Below are positions 14,099-15,124 of a DNA stretch of 15,124 bases, in pieces. A program made the translations under genes and the position numbers. This DNA is from Candidatus Hydrothermota bacterium (GTDB lineage Bacteria > Hydrothermota > Hydrothermia > UBA1063). Numbering within the stretch: the first letter of the stretch is position 1; the number at the start of each line of letters is the position of its first letter. The DNA is taken from NCBI GenBank assembly GCA_003644895.1, contig QNDO01000013.1, forward strand, positions 1 to 15,124, written 5' to 3'. Below the pieces are notes generated by a model. The model was not told the origin of the DNA. It ran no database searches and saw only the letters and a list, made by a program, of their open reading frames with translations.

Positions 14099-15124
14099 AG
14101 CCTCTTCCCTACTACAATTAATCTTATGGTTTTATCTTTTTTATGTCTAAATTTTAAAATATAAAGGCCCTCAGGTAAAGAAATCACTTTATAAGCCCCG
14201 ATGAAACGTCCGGATATATCAAACACATCTACAATATCGTCAAACTCAATTTCTTCTCCGGCAAGTAATATCATAGAGCCATAACGACAATCTCTTCTCA
14301 AGACAGTTTCTTCTATTGAAGTTCCTACCCAATATAATAAATCTTTAAGCAATCCCACACGTTTTGAAAAAGAATCTATATCTACTAAATTAAAGCTTCC
14401 AAAGAACAATTTCGTCCCTTTCGTGTACTCATAGGCAACCCCGATTATCTCGTTTAGTTCTGTTACCAGAACCGCAGTAGAGCCTAAAGGCTCCAAACTA
14501 TCCGATGAATAAGAATGGAAGGATGCATCAAAACCTGTAAGAAAACCTCTCCCAAACATTGAATCACCCAATATGCTTTCTCCCATAAATAAGACATGGA
14601 GAGTATCCTCCAGAAAAGGAGTTCCTCGATATTCACTTGCGATATTCTCGCCAAAAATAAAAAGATTCTGACCGTTGTTTATCGCAAGATTAATACTGGT
14701 GTGAAAAGTCTGTGGAACAGTATTGGTTCTCTGATCACCAGCTTCATAGAGAATAACAGGATATCTGAAGGTGTTAAATCCCGTGTAAGTTGTAGTATCA
14801 AATCCTGATATTACTTGGTTCCGCATTAATTCAAAGGATATATTCCATAGATTACTGCACATATTAGAATCACCTGAATTATCTACCATCAAGAGATCCG
14901 GATAAAATAAACCGGTTATTCTACGCATTACCTCATTTTTTGTATGAATTGGATCAGTTGAATCTGCGAGCCCTGAAAATAGAAAGGTGCTCAATATGGC
15001 CCTGCCCTGAATTTGTTTATCCTTCGCCCAAGCTGTGGCCAGAGCATGCTCTGTGCGAGCTTTCCTCGAAATATTATAGAACAGTGGAAAGGCTCTCTGA
15101 GTATCAACTACTACAAGCCCATCA
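14095..15124 (-). CDS. Large secreted protein, C-terminal part, with sorting-like C-terminal domain
   Basis: The reading frame is open up to the right edge of the window, so the gene starts outside it. A TTG at 14994 is only an internal leucine. About 343 residues are visible. The first part reads DGLVVVDTQRAFPLFYN, then HALATAWAKDKQ. A Rossmann-like segment begins with PDLLMVDNSGD and continues through RYPVILYEAGDQ and NNGQNLFIFGENIA. This pattern of hydrophobic strands and Asp/Gly turns is like the glutamine-amidotransferase-fold modules found in large secreted FCB-group proteins. The final ~70 residues (VDVFDISGRFIGAYKV, LPEGLYILKFRH, IRLIVVGKRL) form a C-terminal domain of the Por/type IX sorting kind, as in the protein ending at 7003. 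It overlaps the following regulator gene by ATGA, so an exported protein and a cytoplasmic regulator share a message. Confidence 0.7.
   Translation of the reverse strand, partial: DGLVVVDTQRAFPLFYNISRKARTEHALATAWAKDKQIQGRAILSTFLFSGLADSTDPIHTKNEVMRRITGLFYPDLLMVDNSGDSNMCSNLWNISFELMRNQVISGFDTTTYTGFNTFRYPVILYEAGDQRTNTVPQTFHTSINLAINNGQNLFIFGENIASEYRGTPFLEDTLHVLFMGESILGDSMFGRGFLTGFDASFHSYSSDSLEPLGSTAVLVTELNEIIGVAYEYTKGTKLFFGSFNLVDIDSFSKRVGLLKDLLYWVGTSIEETVLRRDCRYGSMILLAGEEIEFDDIVDVFDISGRFIGAYKVISLPEGLYILKFRHKKDKTIRLIVVGKRL

Noticed and set aside
14992..14994. TTG at 14994 as the start of the secreted-protein gene
   Set aside because: The frame stays open to the window edge with coding-like sequence (VVVDTQRAFPLFYN), so this is an internal codon of a truncated gene.

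Overview
The window is a gene-dense, AT-rich stretch of bacterial chromosome: about 14 protein genes and one tRNA, with no gap over about 300 bases. Most proteins are ordinary bacterial housekeeping enzymes (MltG, RuvX, CoaD, RsmD, RF2). Several features point to an uncultivated or deep-branching lineage related to the FCB/WOR-3-like candidate phyla rather than a model organism. These are secreted proteins ending in FlgD/Por-type C-terminal domains, a DUF58/BatA pair, a DUF4175-like coiled-coil protein and an archaeal/eukaryotic-type Trm1 tRNA methyltransferase. The lineage guess is an inference from gene content and is low confidence. I see no insertion sequence, phage gene or CRISPR array.

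Layout. (1) 28-2658 (+) is a large membrane-anchored coiled-coil protein that meets mltG tail to tail. (2) 5404-2644 (-) is a tight operon: LapA-like membrane protein, ROK sugar kinase, ruvX, mltG. The last three overlap, and a good promoter lies in front of the first gene. (3) 5513-7003 (+) is a secreted protein with seven ~50-residue repeats, probably a seven-bladed beta-propeller, plus a C-terminal sorting-like domain. It has its own consensus promoter, back to back with that of the operon. (4) 8203-7012 (-) holds rsmD, coaD (TTG start) and tRNA-Ala(UGC), the tRNA also having its own promoter. (5) 8439-10616 (+) holds prfB (RF2, no frameshift) followed without a gap by trm1. (6) 15124-10588 (-) is an operon of four genes: the C-terminal part of a large secreted protein (cut by the window edge), a receiver-PATAN/DUF4388-Roadblock protein, a DUF58 vWA protein and a BatA-like membrane protein.

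How they fit together. Regions 2, 4 and 5 are growth functions: glycan-strand termination, sugar phosphorylation, Holliday-junction/rRNA processing, CoA synthesis, 16S rRNA and tRNA methylation, and translation termination. Region 6 and the first gene are the accessory part. DUF58, BatA and DUF4175-like proteins commonly sit together in FCB-group bacteria, but here they are about 8 kb apart on opposite strands. The response regulator in front of DUF58 has Glu where the phosphorylated Asp should be, so it is probably not controlled by a histidine kinase in the usual way. The best leads are this regulator and its envelope operon, the bacterial Trm1 that lacks the expected zinc-finger cysteines, the unusual RF2 GGQ loop, and a pair of promoters placed for leaderless mRNAs of rsmD and prfB.
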